Shown here: piece after piece, positions 17,215-29,510 of the stretch
How the letters are laid out: each line of letters starts with the position of its first letter
Numbering within the stretch: the stretch's first letter is position 1
DNA from: Clostridia bacterium
GTDB taxonomy: Bacteria > Bacillota > Clostridia > Christensenellales > Aristaeellaceae
Reading direction: 5' to 3'
Assembly (NCBI GenBank): GCA_017395685.1
Contig: JAFQOD010000070.1
Span: 1 to 62,863 of the forward strand
Length of the DNA stretch: 62,863 nt
The notes under the pieces: model-generated
The model's input: the letters and a program-made list of their open reading frames with translations, nothing else
Database searches by the model: none
What the model was told of the DNA's origin: nothing
Translations under genes and position numbers: made by a program

Positions 17215-17577
17215 ATGCTGCTATACTTGAAAGTATTTTTGGTAGGCGGCCTTTTCTGTGCAATCGGCGAATTGCTGATCCTGAAAACCAAGCTGACAGC
17301 CGCCCGGATTCTGGTGGTATATATTACTGCCGGGGTTTTGCTGAGTGCCCTTGGGCTTTACGGGCCCGTTGTGCGTTTCGCCAGTGCCGGAGCAACTGTG
17401 CCGCTGACCGGGTTCGGCCATGCATTGGCCCAGGGCGCCATTTCCGGCGTCCAGGAGAATGGATTGCTGGGCGCTTTTACAGGTGGAATATCCGCCACCG
17501 CAGGCGGCATTGCCGCAGCCGTATTCTTTGGATTCTTAGCGGCCATTTGCTTCAAACCCCGGCCAAAAGATTTTTGA
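17215..17577 (+). CDS. spoVAE: Stage V sporulation protein AE (AEb type)
   Basis: A 120-residue membrane protein with about four helices. It shares the GATVPLTGFGHALAQGAISG motif with SpoVAC (GTVVPISGFANAM), a sign of common ancestry within the channel complex. GGAGG overlaps the end of spoVAD, and only 4 nt separate the genes. No spoVAEa or spoVAF follows; a strong terminator closes the operon. Confidence 0.95.
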   Translation: MLLYLKVFLVGGLFCAIGELLILKTKLTAARILVVYITAGVLLSALGLYGPVVRFASAGATVPLTGFGHALAQGAISGVQENGLLGAFTGGISATAGGIAAAVFFGFLAAICFKPRPKDF

Positions 17578-17589
17578 GTGCACAAAAAA

Positions 17590-17618
17590 GCCTTCCGGAT
17601 TGTTCATTTCCGGAAGGC
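17590..17618. terminator. Convergent spoVA/atp terminator
   Basis: Perfect stem GCCTTCCGGA/TCCGGAAGGC with 9-nt loop, A-run on the left and TTTTCTT on the right; serves spoVAE and atpC. Confidence 0.9.
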
Positions 17619-17625
17619 AATTTTC

Positions 17626-18027
17626 TTATTCAGTTACCTGGAGACGGATCAGCGCACGCTTCAGCTTGGCTGAAAGCCGTGCATACTCCATTTCTTTATG
17701 ATCCAGTTTTTCCATTGCATTGGATACATGATCCCGGGCAGCTTCTGCACGGGCCACATCAATTTCATCCGCCCATTCAAAGGTGGTGGCCATCAGGCGC
17801 ACATCATTCCCCGATACACTGAGCATACCGCCGCTGCATGCAGCCCTGCGGGTATTGCCCTCGCCATCGGTTACCCTTGCCTCTCCGATGCCAAGCGGAG
17901 TAGCGTAATCGATATGATGGGCCAGGATGCATACATCCCCATTGACCGTACGGGCAATCAGCCGTTCGGCCTCCCCATCATATACCATTTTATCAGGGGT
18001 TACAATCTGCAAATGAAAATTTGCCAT
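17626..18027 (-). CDS. atpC: ATP synthase epsilon subunit
   Basis: A 133-residue central-stalk subunit with the N-terminal beta-sandwich (FHLQIVTPDKMVYDGEAE) and a C-terminal helical hairpin that can inhibit hydrolysis. Last gene of the operon, 2 nt from atpD. Confidence 0.96.
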   Translation of the reverse strand: MANFHLQIVTPDKMVYDGEAERLIARTVNGDVCILAHHIDYATPLGIGEARVTDGEGNTRRAACSGGMLSVSGNDVRLMATTFEWADEIDVARAEAARDHVSNAMEKLDHKEMEYARLSAKLKRALIRLQVTE

Positions 18028-18029
18028 GC

Positions 18030-20299
<2,270 letters not shown>

Positions 20300-20315
20300 G
20301 GCAACCCCTCCTTAC

Positions 20316-21881
<1,566 letters not shown>

Positions 21882-22418
21882 TTAGCCTTCGCCGGTCATG
21901 GCCTGATAGATCTTCTGCAGACGATGGCGGATAGTATCATCATACCGCTGACCGTTCATTTCCAGCAATACGCCGCCGATCACCTTGGGATCCACCTTTT
22001 CAATCAGCGCGATCTTCTTTCCGCTCATGGCGCCCAGCTTTTCGATCATGCGCGCACGCTGATCTTCATTCAGGGGAACGCCTGTGGTCACATGAGCCTC
22101 CACTACGCCGTAATCCTGATAATACAGGGCGCGGAAAGCCTCTTCGCAGCCGTAAATCTCCCCCAGCGCCCCTCTTTCACAAAGGATCTTGAGGAAATTG
22201 AGCAGATAGGGATGAACCTGCCCCCGAAAGGCATGATCCAGAATGCCCACACGTTCTTCCTTGCTCAGGGACATATTGGATAACAGCCTCAGAAAATCCG
22301 GCTGGGCGCGAAAGCACTGGCACAGCAATTGCATCTCTTCCAGCACAGCAGGAGAGATTTTTTCCTCTTCCGTAAGTGCATACAGGCCGCTGCCGTATTC
22401 ACGTGCCAGTTCCGTCAC
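21882..22418 (-). CDS. atpH: ATP synthase delta subunit
   Basis: A 178-residue stator subunit linking F1 to the b subunits. LAREYGSGLYALTEEEK at the N-terminus and EKVDPKVIGGVLLEMNGQRYDDTIRHRLQK at the C-terminus are the conserved parts. It overlaps atpF by 4 nt (ATGA). Confidence 0.96.
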   Translation of the reverse strand: MTELAREYGSGLYALTEEEKISPAVLEEMQLLCQCFRAQPDFLRLLSNMSLSKEERVGILDHAFRGQVHPYLLNFLKILCERGALGEIYGCEEAFRALYYQDYGVVEAHVTTGVPLNEDQRARMIEKLGAMSGKKIALIEKVDPKVIGGVLLEMNGQRYDDTIRHRLQKIYQAMTGEG

Positions 22419-22918
22419 GATTTTTCACCCACGTTCTTGATGAATTCATCTACAAAAGCATCATGATCCTGTTGCTTTACCTCACGCTCAACCACTTTGG
22501 CAGCAATGCTGACCGCCATATCGGAAAGCTCGGATTGCACGCTCTGCAGCATCTGCTTTTTCTCCATGGCGATTTCCTGTTCAGCCTTCTGCTTCAGGTG
22601 GCTTGCCTGGCTGGCAGCATCGGCCATGATGGCGTCGCTTCTGCGCTGCGCAGTCTGCACGGCAGAACGAACCAGACTATCCACCTCATCACGGGCGGCA
22701 GCCAAACGGGCCTCATATTCCTGTTTCATTTCACCGGCAGCGGCGCGGTCTTCATTCGCATCGCTGTAGATTTTATCCACCTGCTCCTGCCGTGCGTTCA
22801 TTACCTTAACAACAGGCTTGAAAAGAAATTTTTTCACGATCAGAAACATAACCAGTAAATTGGCAAGGGAAATGAGAATATCCCACAGATTGATTGAAAT
22901 AATATCCAGTGTCTGCAC
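22415..22918 (-). CDS. atpF: ATP synthase b subunit
   Basis: A 167-residue peripheral stalk protein: one N-terminal membrane helix (LWDILISLANLLVMFLIVKKFLF) and a long charged coiled coil rich in Ala, Glu and Gln. Standard length and position between atpE and atpH. Confidence 0.97.
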   Translation of the reverse strand: MQTLDIISINLWDILISLANLLVMFLIVKKFLFKPVVKVMNARQEQVDKIYSDANEDRAAAGEMKQEYEARLAAARDEVDSLVRSAVQTAQRRSDAIMADAASQASHLKQKAEQEIAMEKKQMLQSVQSELSDMAVSIAAKVVEREVKQQDHDAFVDEFIKNVGEKS

Positions 22919-22947
22919 GTTATTTCAGCCTTTCTATGCCTGCCGCC

Positions 22948-23250
<303 letters not shown>

Positions 23251-23278
23251 TTACCTCCTCAAAATAATTAGGTTTGAT

Positions 23279-24175
23279 TTATGCACGATGCAAAGCTTTT
23301 TCTCTCCGCTTTGCCATACGCCGCTCATAATCCTCCTCCGGGAATCCGTTGGAGATATTCAGCATGGTCAGCATGGCGAAAATGAAGGCCTGCAGACATC
23401 CACTGAACACATCGAAATACATAGAAAGAATGGCAGGGATACCGATCCGGAGGAAGGGAATTTCACCGAGAATACCGGGAAGCCAGCCCAGCAGCATCCT
23501 GGACAGCCCCTGCAGCGCCGCTGCAATAAGGGTTGAGATGACCGCGCCGGAAAGCACATTGCCATAGTGACGGAAACTCATGGAAATGGGCGTTGCAATT
23601 TCACCGATCACATTCAGCGGAGCAAAAAACGGAATGGGCTGGAAAAAACCTTTAACGTAATTCCAAAGGCCGCCTTTAAGCTTGTAATAAGTGATCAGGA
23701 TAAATACCAGAATGGCCCAGCCCAGCAGAATATTCACATCCGATGTGGGCGGATACAAGCCCAGCAAACTGGACAGACTGGAAAAAACAGAAAGGCCCAT
23801 GATCGCTGTTACAAAAGGAGCAAATACATGGAAGCGATCCCCCATGTTATTATCCACCAGACCCTTTACCTTTTCCACAATCCATTCAGCAGCCAGCTGG
23901 CGTTTGGAATTGGGGATAACGGCAATCCCATGAGTCAGGAACAGGCACAGCCCTAGCAATGCAATCATCACAGCACAGGAGACCACCTGAGATTCCGAAA
24001 TAATCAGATCCATCAGCGGCATAGGAACAGTGAAATATACCTGGGCGCCGGTAATGGAGATCCCTTCAGAAGCTCCCCTTGTCAGAATGCGGAGCACCAT
24101 ACAGGCAACAAAAGGCAAAATGATCATCGCCAGCAAAAGAATATCAATAACTTTTGCGCGCAGTTTTTTATTCAC
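23279..24175 (-). CDS. atpB: ATP synthase a subunit, GTG start
   Basis: A 298-residue membrane stator subunit forming the ion half-channels. The essential Arg is in SMSFRHYGNVLSG, and the C-terminal QAFIFAMLTMLNI is typical. The GTG at 24175 lies 7 nt after the atpI stop, with AAGGAG in the end of atpI; a TTG at 24205 would overlap atpI and has no site. A cytoplasmic basic tail (EDYERRMAKRREK) ends the protein. Confidence 0.95.
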   Translation of the reverse strand: MNKKLRAKVIDILLLAMIILPFVACMVLRILTRGASEGISITGAQVYFTVPMPLMDLIISESQVVSCAVMIALLGLCLFLTHGIAVIPNSKRQLAAEWIVEKVKGLVDNNMGDRFHVFAPFVTAIMGLSVFSSLSSLLGLYPPTSDVNILLGWAILVFILITYYKLKGGLWNYVKGFFQPIPFFAPLNVIGEIATPISMSFRHYGNVLSGAVISTLIAAALQGLSRMLLGWLPGILGEIPFLRIGIPAILSMYFDVFSGCLQAFIFAMLTMLNISNGFPEEDYERRMAKRREKALHRA

Positions 24176-24182
24176 TTGCCTC

Positions 24183-24698
24183 TCACACTCCTTTTCTTTT
24201 TTCAATAAATGAATTGATCAGAATCACAATCCTGGGAAAGAGGAAAGGAACCATAACTGCAACCGGATGGAAACAGGATATCTTCAGCCCGATTATGGCG
24301 ATAACGACCATCATCACCATTCTCAGCGCATGGGACCGCTGCATTTTTTTCTTTGCCCATAGGGTTTGTTCACGCAGGTCGGCCTGTTCTTCTGCAGTCA
24401 GGGGGTCTTCTTCCGTTTCATCATTCCCTGTGGCTTCCGGCTTATTTTCTTTCTGCTCATCAACATCTGCCGGCCGATTCCTTTTTACGCCATGGATCTG
24501 CTGTGTGATTTGCTGAACAGTCAATGCCATCAAAAAGAAATTTCCAACAGCGCCGACAGTGCCCAGCAGTGCCCCAAGAGGCACGGTATAATCAAAATAA
24601 CCCAATCCGATAAAGCCCAGAATCATCAAACAAGAAAGCAATAATACGCCAATGGCAATTTTTCTTGTTTCCTTCCATACCGCCTGCTGAATTTTCAT
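24183..24698 (-). CDS. atpI: ATP synthase I-like assembly protein with acidic insert
   Basis: A 171-residue protein with four predicted membrane helices, first in the atp operon, matching the place and fold of AtpI, a factor for c-ring assembly or magnesium supply. Between the two helical hairpins (about residues 72-120) is a strongly charged, acidic insert (DVDEQKENKPEATGNDETEE), making it longer than most AtpI proteins of about 125 residues. The start was chosen from GGAG 9 nt upstream; 13 residues before it have no site. Confidence 0.8.
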   Translation of the reverse strand: MKIQQAVWKETRKIAIGVLLLSCLMILGFIGLGYFDYTVPLGALLGTVGAVGNFFLMALTVQQITQQIHGVKRNRPADVDEQKENKPEATGNDETEEDPLTAEEQADLREQTLWAKKKMQRSHALRMVMMVVIAIIGLKISCFHPVAVMVPFLFPRIVILINSFIEKRKGV

Positions 24699-24794
24699 AA
24701 ACCTACACTCCGGCAACAAAAGATTTGGATATGGCATCCATTCAATCCATCTGTCGCTATATTAATATGATATAACAAATACTTCCGATTGTAA

Positions 24795-24823
24795 ATTATA
24801 CACGTGTATTCAAAAAAAATCAA
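24795..24823 (-). promoter_or_regulatory. Promoter of the atp operon, with overlapping palindrome
   Basis: Minus strand TTGATT (24818-24823), 17 nt, TATAAT (24795-24800). The 12-bp palindrome ATACACGTGTAT lies between and over the -10, which could be an operator. Confidence 0.8.
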
Positions 24824-24869
24824 CTGTATCTTATCGTTTTCTGATAAGAAATTAAGGAAAAAACAAAAG

Positions 24870-24894
24870 AGCGTTGGTAATTGCTACCAACGCT
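24870..24894 (-). terminator. upp terminator
   Basis: Perfect 10-bp stem AGCGTTGGTA/TACCAACGCT with short loop; on the minus strand it is followed by a T-rich stretch (CTTTTGTTTTTT). Confidence 0.9.
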
Positions 24895-24901
24895 TCGAAT
24901 T

Positions 24902-25616
<715 letters not shown>

Positions 25617-25646
25617 GTTTTTTCCCATACTCCTGCAAAAAGTTCC

Positions 25647-25675
25647 TTGCATTGATCGTGGTTTTATTGTATGAT
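25647..25675 (+). promoter_or_regulatory. Promoter of the ABC-F gene
   Basis: TTGCAT (25647-25652), 17 nt, TATGAT (25670-25675). It gives a leader of about 210 nt. Confidence 0.6.
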
Positions 25676-25704
25676 GTTATTAAAGAATGGAAAGGGGTGG
25701 AAGG

Positions 25705-25719
25705 ATGCGCAATAATTGA
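25705..25719 (+). CDS. Possible four-residue leader peptide (MRNN)
   Basis: ATG CGC AAT AAT TGA, with GGGGTGGAAGG just upstream. It lies about 30 nt after the predicted RNA start in the ABC-F leader. Ribosome stalling on it could control the downstream structure. It is far too short to support on sequence alone. Confidence 0.25.
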   Translation: MRNN

Positions 25720-25804
25720 CCTGCTGCAATGATTGCAAAAAAGGCGCATAGAGCACGGGGCCGTTGCCCTTTGTTTTAATATGCCCTTTGGCAGGCCGGT
25801 GAAA

Positions 25805-25837
25805 GCGCATCTCCAGCGGTTTTTGCGCCCCTTTTTT
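25805..25837 (+). terminator. Possible conditional terminator in the ABC-F leader
   Basis: GCGCA/TGCGC hairpin with a 14-nt loop, then CCC and TTTTTT. The stem is short, and a longer alternative pairing exists with 25737-25748. Confidence 0.35.
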
Positions 25838-25894
25838 GTTTTGTTTTTCATAAAGGGATTCCTGTGCCTGCGTACCCAGATACGGAGGATTTTT

Positions 25895-27388
25895 ATGGCA
25901 CGCATACAGATATCGCATCTAACCTTTGCTTATGAAGGCAGCCCCGATCTGATTTTTGACGATGTTTCTTTCCAGATCGATACCGATTGGAAGCTGGGCT
26001 TCGTCGGCCGCAACGGCAGGGGAAAAACAACTCTCCTGCGCATTCTTACAGGCGAGTTACCCGATCACGGCGCTGTCAGCACCCCTGTGCAATTCGATTA
26101 TTTTCCCTTCCCTATTTCCGATCCTGGTCAGACTCCCCTGGAGCTGGCAGAATCCATGGATGAAGAAGGCCAGGTATGGCGCTTTCTCAAGGAAATTTCC
26201 TGCCTGGATGTGGCAGATGAAATTTTGACCCAGCCTCTTTCCACCTTATCCGGCGGCGAACAGGCGAAAGTACTTCTGGCCTGCCTCTTTGCCAGGGAGC
26301 ATCACTTTCTCCTGATCGACGAACCTACCAACCACCTGGATATGGCAGGACGCGAAACCATCAGCCGGTATCTGAACAGCAAAAAGGGTTTTATTCTGGT
26401 ATCCCATGACCGGGCATTTCTTGATGGCTGCGTGGATCATATTTTATCCATCAACCGGGCCAATATTGAAGTACAAAAAGGGAATTTTTCCTCTTGGGAG
26501 GAAAATAAACGCCGTCAGGATCAATTCGAGATGGATGAAAATGCACGGCTGAAAAAGGAGATTTCCTCCCTTCAGTCAGCAGCCCGGCAGGCGCGCACCT
26601 GGGCGGATCAGGTTGAGGCCACAAAAATCGGCATCAAGCCCGGCGGCAGGGAAAAAAGCCTGGATGCCAGGGCATTTATCGGCGAAAAATCCAGACGGAT
26701 GCAGCAGCGCCGAAAAAATCTGGAATCCCGGATGGAGAAAAATATTGAAGAAAAACAGGGGTTAATGAAAAATATTGATCGGGCCGAGGATCTGAAGCTG
26801 TTTCCCCTTTCCCATCCTGCCCGGCGAATTATTGAATGCAGGGATGTTTCCATCGCATACGGCGACAGAATCATTCTGAAAGATCTTTCCTTTTCTTTGG
26901 AATCCGGGGAAATTCTGGCCCTGACCGGAAAAAACGGCTGCGGAAAATCCAGCATCTTCCGTATGATCACCGGGGATATAGCCCCGGCCTGCGGGCAGCT
27001 GCGCCTGGCCAGCAATCTGATTCTTTCCATCGTTCCCCAGCAGGCGAATCTCACCGGTTCGCTGCGCAATTTCATCCAGGAAAGCGGGATTGACGAAACG
27101 CTGTTCAAAACCATCCTCAGAAAGCTGGATTTTTCCCGGGAGCAATTCGAAAAGCCTATGGAATCCTTCAGCGCAGGGCAAAAGAAAAAGGCCCTCATCG
27201 CCAGAAGCCTGTGCCAGCAGGCCCATCTGTATCTATGGGATGAACCGCTGAATTTTATCGATGTGCTTTCCCGTATGCAGGTGGAACGCCTGATCGCTCA
27301 ATTTCGCCCCACCATGATCCTGGTGGAACATGATAAAGCCTTCATCGAGCATCTGGCCACAAAAACCATCATGCTTTCTTCGAAATAA
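25895..27388 (+). CDS. ABC-F ATPase, Lsa-type ribosome protection family
   Basis: A 497-residue protein with two ABC domains and no membrane part. Walker A motifs are GRNGRGKTT (about residue 40) and GKNGCGKSS (about 350); signatures are LSGGEQAK and FSAGQKKK; Walker B segments end in DEPTNHLD and DEPLNFID. The opening MARIQISHLTFAYEGS and the linker with WADQVEATKIG and GEKSRRMQQRRKNLE closely follow Lsa-type proteins, which displace lincosamides, streptogramin A and pleuromutilins from the ribosome. In this organism it may give intrinsic tolerance. GGAGG lies 8 nt upstream of the ATG; the in-frame upstream stretch is the leader. Confidence 0.88.
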   Translation: MARIQISHLTFAYEGSPDLIFDDVSFQIDTDWKLGFVGRNGRGKTTLLRILTGELPDHGAVSTPVQFDYFPFPISDPGQTPLELAESMDEEGQVWRFLKEISCLDVADEILTQPLSTLSGGEQAKVLLACLFAREHHFLLIDEPTNHLDMAGRETISRYLNSKKGFILVSHDRAFLDGCVDHILSINRANIEVQKGNFSSWEENKRRQDQFEMDENARLKKEISSLQSAARQARTWADQVEATKIGIKPGGREKSLDARAFIGEKSRRMQQRRKNLESRMEKNIEEKQGLMKNIDRAEDLKLFPLSHPARRIIECRDVSIAYGDRIILKDLSFSLESGEILALTGKNGCGKSSIFRMITGDIAPACGQLRLASNLILSIVPQQANLTGSLRNFIQESGIDETLFKTILRKLDFSREQFEKPMESFSAGQKKKALIARSLCQQAHLYLWDEPLNFIDVLSRMQVERLIAQFRPTMILVEHDKAFIEHLATKTIMLSSK

Positions 27389-27399
27389 TCAAATTTCAA

Positions 27400-27428
27400 T
27401 AGACGAAAAGGGAAAATTGGCCTATAAT
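27400..27428 (+). promoter_or_regulatory. Promoter of the nucleotidyltransferase-kinase operon
   Basis: TAGACG (27400-27405), 17 nt, TATAAT (27423-27428). Confidence 0.65.
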
Positions 27429-27473
27429 AAGATTGATCAATGCCCCATCCGGGCATATTGCGGAGGAAATAAA

Positions 27474-28394
27474 ATGAATAAGCCTCAATTGGTGATTATG
27501 GCAGCCGGTCTGGGCAGCCGTTACGGCGGCCTGAAGCAGATGGATCCCGTGGATCCCCAGGGCCAGTGGATTATCGATTATTCGATTTTTGATGCGGTCC
27601 GGGCTGGTTTTGGCCAGGTGGTGCTGATTGTAAAGCCCGAAAATGAGCAGCTTTTCCGGGATACGCTGGGCAAGCGCATCGGTAAAAAAGCAGATATCAT
27701 CTTTGCGCATCAGACGCCGGATGTGCTGCCGGATGGCTTTTCCATCCCCGAAGGCCGGGTGAAGCCCTGGGGCACCGCCCACGCCGTGCTGTGCGCCAAG
27801 GATAAGATCCATGCCCCCTTCGCCGTCATCAATGCCGATGATTTCTACGGCGCACAGGCCTATCAGGTAATGTATGATTTCCTGACCGGCGATCATCCCC
27901 AATACGAATCTGCCATGGTGGGCTACCAGGTGGAAAATACCCTGACTGAAAACGGCAGCGTCGCCCGGGGCGTATGCGCCATGGATGAAAAGGGCGAATA
28001 TCTCACCGGCGTTGTGGAGCGCACCCGAATCGAGCCCCGGGACGGCGGCGCCGCCTACACCGAAGATGAGGGAAAAACCTATACCTTCCTGCCTGCCGGT
28101 ACGGTGGTATCCATGAATTTCTGGGGGTTCAAGCCGGTGATTCTTACCGAAATCGAAAATCGCTTTGCCCCCTTCCTGGCGGAAAACCTGCCCCAAAATC
28201 CCCTGAAATGCGAATATTTCCTGCCCTTGATTCCCAACCAGCTGATCAATGAGGGAAAGGGCAGCGTGCGGGTGCTGCCCACCGGTGAAAAATGGCATGG
28301 CGTTACCTATCATGATGATATGCCCGGCGTCAAGGCCTCCATCCAGCGCATGAAGGATGAGGGAAAGTATCCCGCCTGTCTGTGGGAGGATTGA
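27474..28394 (+). CDS. Sugar-1-phosphate nucleotidyltransferase
   Basis: A 306-residue NTP transferase. The nucleotide-binding loop MAAGLGSRYGGLKQMDPV, the metal-site INADDFYG and the sugar-site VVERTRIEPRDGG are seen. Such enzymes join a sugar-1-phosphate to UTP or another NTP. It is followed after 3 nt by an N-acetylhexosamine 1-kinase-like gene, so the pair probably turns free GlcNAc, GalNAc or similar sugars into nucleotide sugars. GGAGG precedes the ATG. It differs from GalU in length and motif detail, so the gene symbol is left blank. Confidence 0.85.
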   Translation: MNKPQLVIMAAGLGSRYGGLKQMDPVDPQGQWIIDYSIFDAVRAGFGQVVLIVKPENEQLFRDTLGKRIGKKADIIFAHQTPDVLPDGFSIPEGRVKPWGTAHAVLCAKDKIHAPFAVINADDFYGAQAYQVMYDFLTGDHPQYESAMVGYQVENTLTENGSVARGVCAMDEKGEYLTGVVERTRIEPRDGGAAYTEDEGKTYTFLPAGTVVSMNFWGFKPVILTEIENRFAPFLAENLPQNPLKCEYFLPLIPNQLINEGKGSVRVLPTGEKWHGVTYHDDMPGVKASIQRMKDEGKYPACLWED

Positions 28395-28397
28395 GCC

Positions 28398-29462
28398 ATG
28401 CTGCCCATTGCACAAAAATTCCGCCTTCAGGGAACGCCCCTTTCCTGTGAGCGCTACGGCAGCGGCCACATCAATGAAACTTATCTGGTAAAGACTGATG
28501 CCCCCCGTGAATACATCCTGCAGAAGATCAACAACAGGATTTTCAAAGATGTACACGGCCTGATGGAAAATATCTCCGCCGTCACTGCCTTCCTGTATGA
28601 AAAAACCCCCGATCCCCGCCGGGTGCTGACGCTGGTCAAAACAACCCAGGGTGAAAATTATCTGCATACCAAAGACGACGAATACTTCCGTATGTATGAA
28701 TTTGTCACCGACAGCATCTGCCTGGATATGGTGGAAACAGAAGAAGATTTTTATCAGAGCGCTGTGGCCTTCGGCCAGTTTCAGGAGCAATTATCCGCTT
28801 TTCCCGCCGATACCCTCCACGAAACCATTCCCAACTTTCATAATACCATTGATCGCTATCGCCAGTTCCATGAGGCCCTGGAGAAGGATATCCTGGGCAG
28901 GGCGGCCGCATGCAGGGCAGAGATTGATTTTGTTCTTGCCCGGGAAGAGGAAGCCGGCACCATGGTCAACATGCTGAAAGAGGGAAAGCTGCCGCTCCGG
29001 GTTACCCATAATGATACCAAGCTGAATAACGTAATGCTGGATGCGAAAGAGCGTACTCCCCTTTGCGTCATCGATCTGGATACGGTGATGCCCGGTCTTG
29101 CAGCCAATGATTTCGGGGATTCCATTCGCTTTGGCGCCAGCACCGCAGCGGAGGATGAAACCGATCTTTCCAAAGTGCAGTTCTCTCTGCCCCTGTATAC
29201 CGCCTATGCCAAGGGCTTCCTTTCCGCCTGCGGTGATCAATTGACCCCATTGGAGAAGGACACCCTGCCCCTTGGCGCCAAGCTGATGACGCTGGAATGC
29301 GGCGTGCGGTTCCTCACCGATTATCTCTCCGGCGATACCTATTTCCGCATCCATAGGGAGCATCATAATCTGGATCGCTGCCGTACCCAATTCAAGCTAG
29401 TAGCCGAAATGGAAAAATGCTGGGATGAGATGGCAAAGATCATCGCAGACCTGAGCAAATAA
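28398..29462 (+). CDS. N-acetylhexosamine 1-kinase-like phosphotransferase (NahK family)
   Basis: A 354-residue kinase with the aminoglycoside-phosphotransferase fold: GSGHINETYLVKT near the start, catalytic loop VTHNDTKLNNVML and metal-binding CVIDLDTVMPG. The layout and length fit NahK of bifidobacteria (about 359 residues), which phosphorylates the anomeric carbon of GlcNAc and GalNAc from mucin and milk glycans. Its ribosome binding site GGGAGG lies in the end of the upstream gene, so both are one operon ended by a strong terminator. Confidence 0.85.
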   Translation: MLPIAQKFRLQGTPLSCERYGSGHINETYLVKTDAPREYILQKINNRIFKDVHGLMENISAVTAFLYEKTPDPRRVLTLVKTTQGENYLHTKDDEYFRMYEFVTDSICLDMVETEEDFYQSAVAFGQFQEQLSAFPADTLHETIPNFHNTIDRYRQFHEALEKDILGRAAACRAEIDFVLAREEEAGTMVNMLKEGKLPLRVTHNDTKLNNVMLDAKERTPLCVIDLDTVMPGLAANDFGDSIRFGASTAAEDETDLSKVQFSLPLYTAYAKGFLSACGDQLTPLEKDTLPLGAKLMTLECGVRFLTDYLSGDTYFRIHREHHNLDRCRTQFKLVAEMEKCWDEMAKIIADLSK

Positions 29463-29472
29463 TCCCACATGG

Positions 29473-29507
29473 AAAAAGGGAAGCGTTCATAAAACGCCTC
29501 CCTTTTT
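29473..29507. terminator. Convergent terminator after the NahK-like gene
   Basis: AAAAAGGGA-A-GCGTT pairs with AACGC-C-TCCCTTTTT, one internal mismatch, T-run on both strands. Confidence 0.88.
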
Positions 29508-29510
29508 TGT

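Larger units (their letters stand above)
25682..25894 (+). promoter_or_regulatory. Putative attenuation leader of the ABC-F gene
   Basis: A long leader with a possible uORF at 25705-25719 (ATG CGC AAT AAT TGA, MRNN) preceded by a purine-rich GGGGTGG. AAAAAAGGCGCA (25737-25748) can pair with TGCGCC-CCTTTTTT (25824-25837), while GCGCA (25805-25809) can pair locally with TGCGC (25824-25828) ahead of CCCTTTTTT. These alternatives resemble antiterminator and terminator, as in drug-induced ABC-F genes. Confidence 0.5.
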
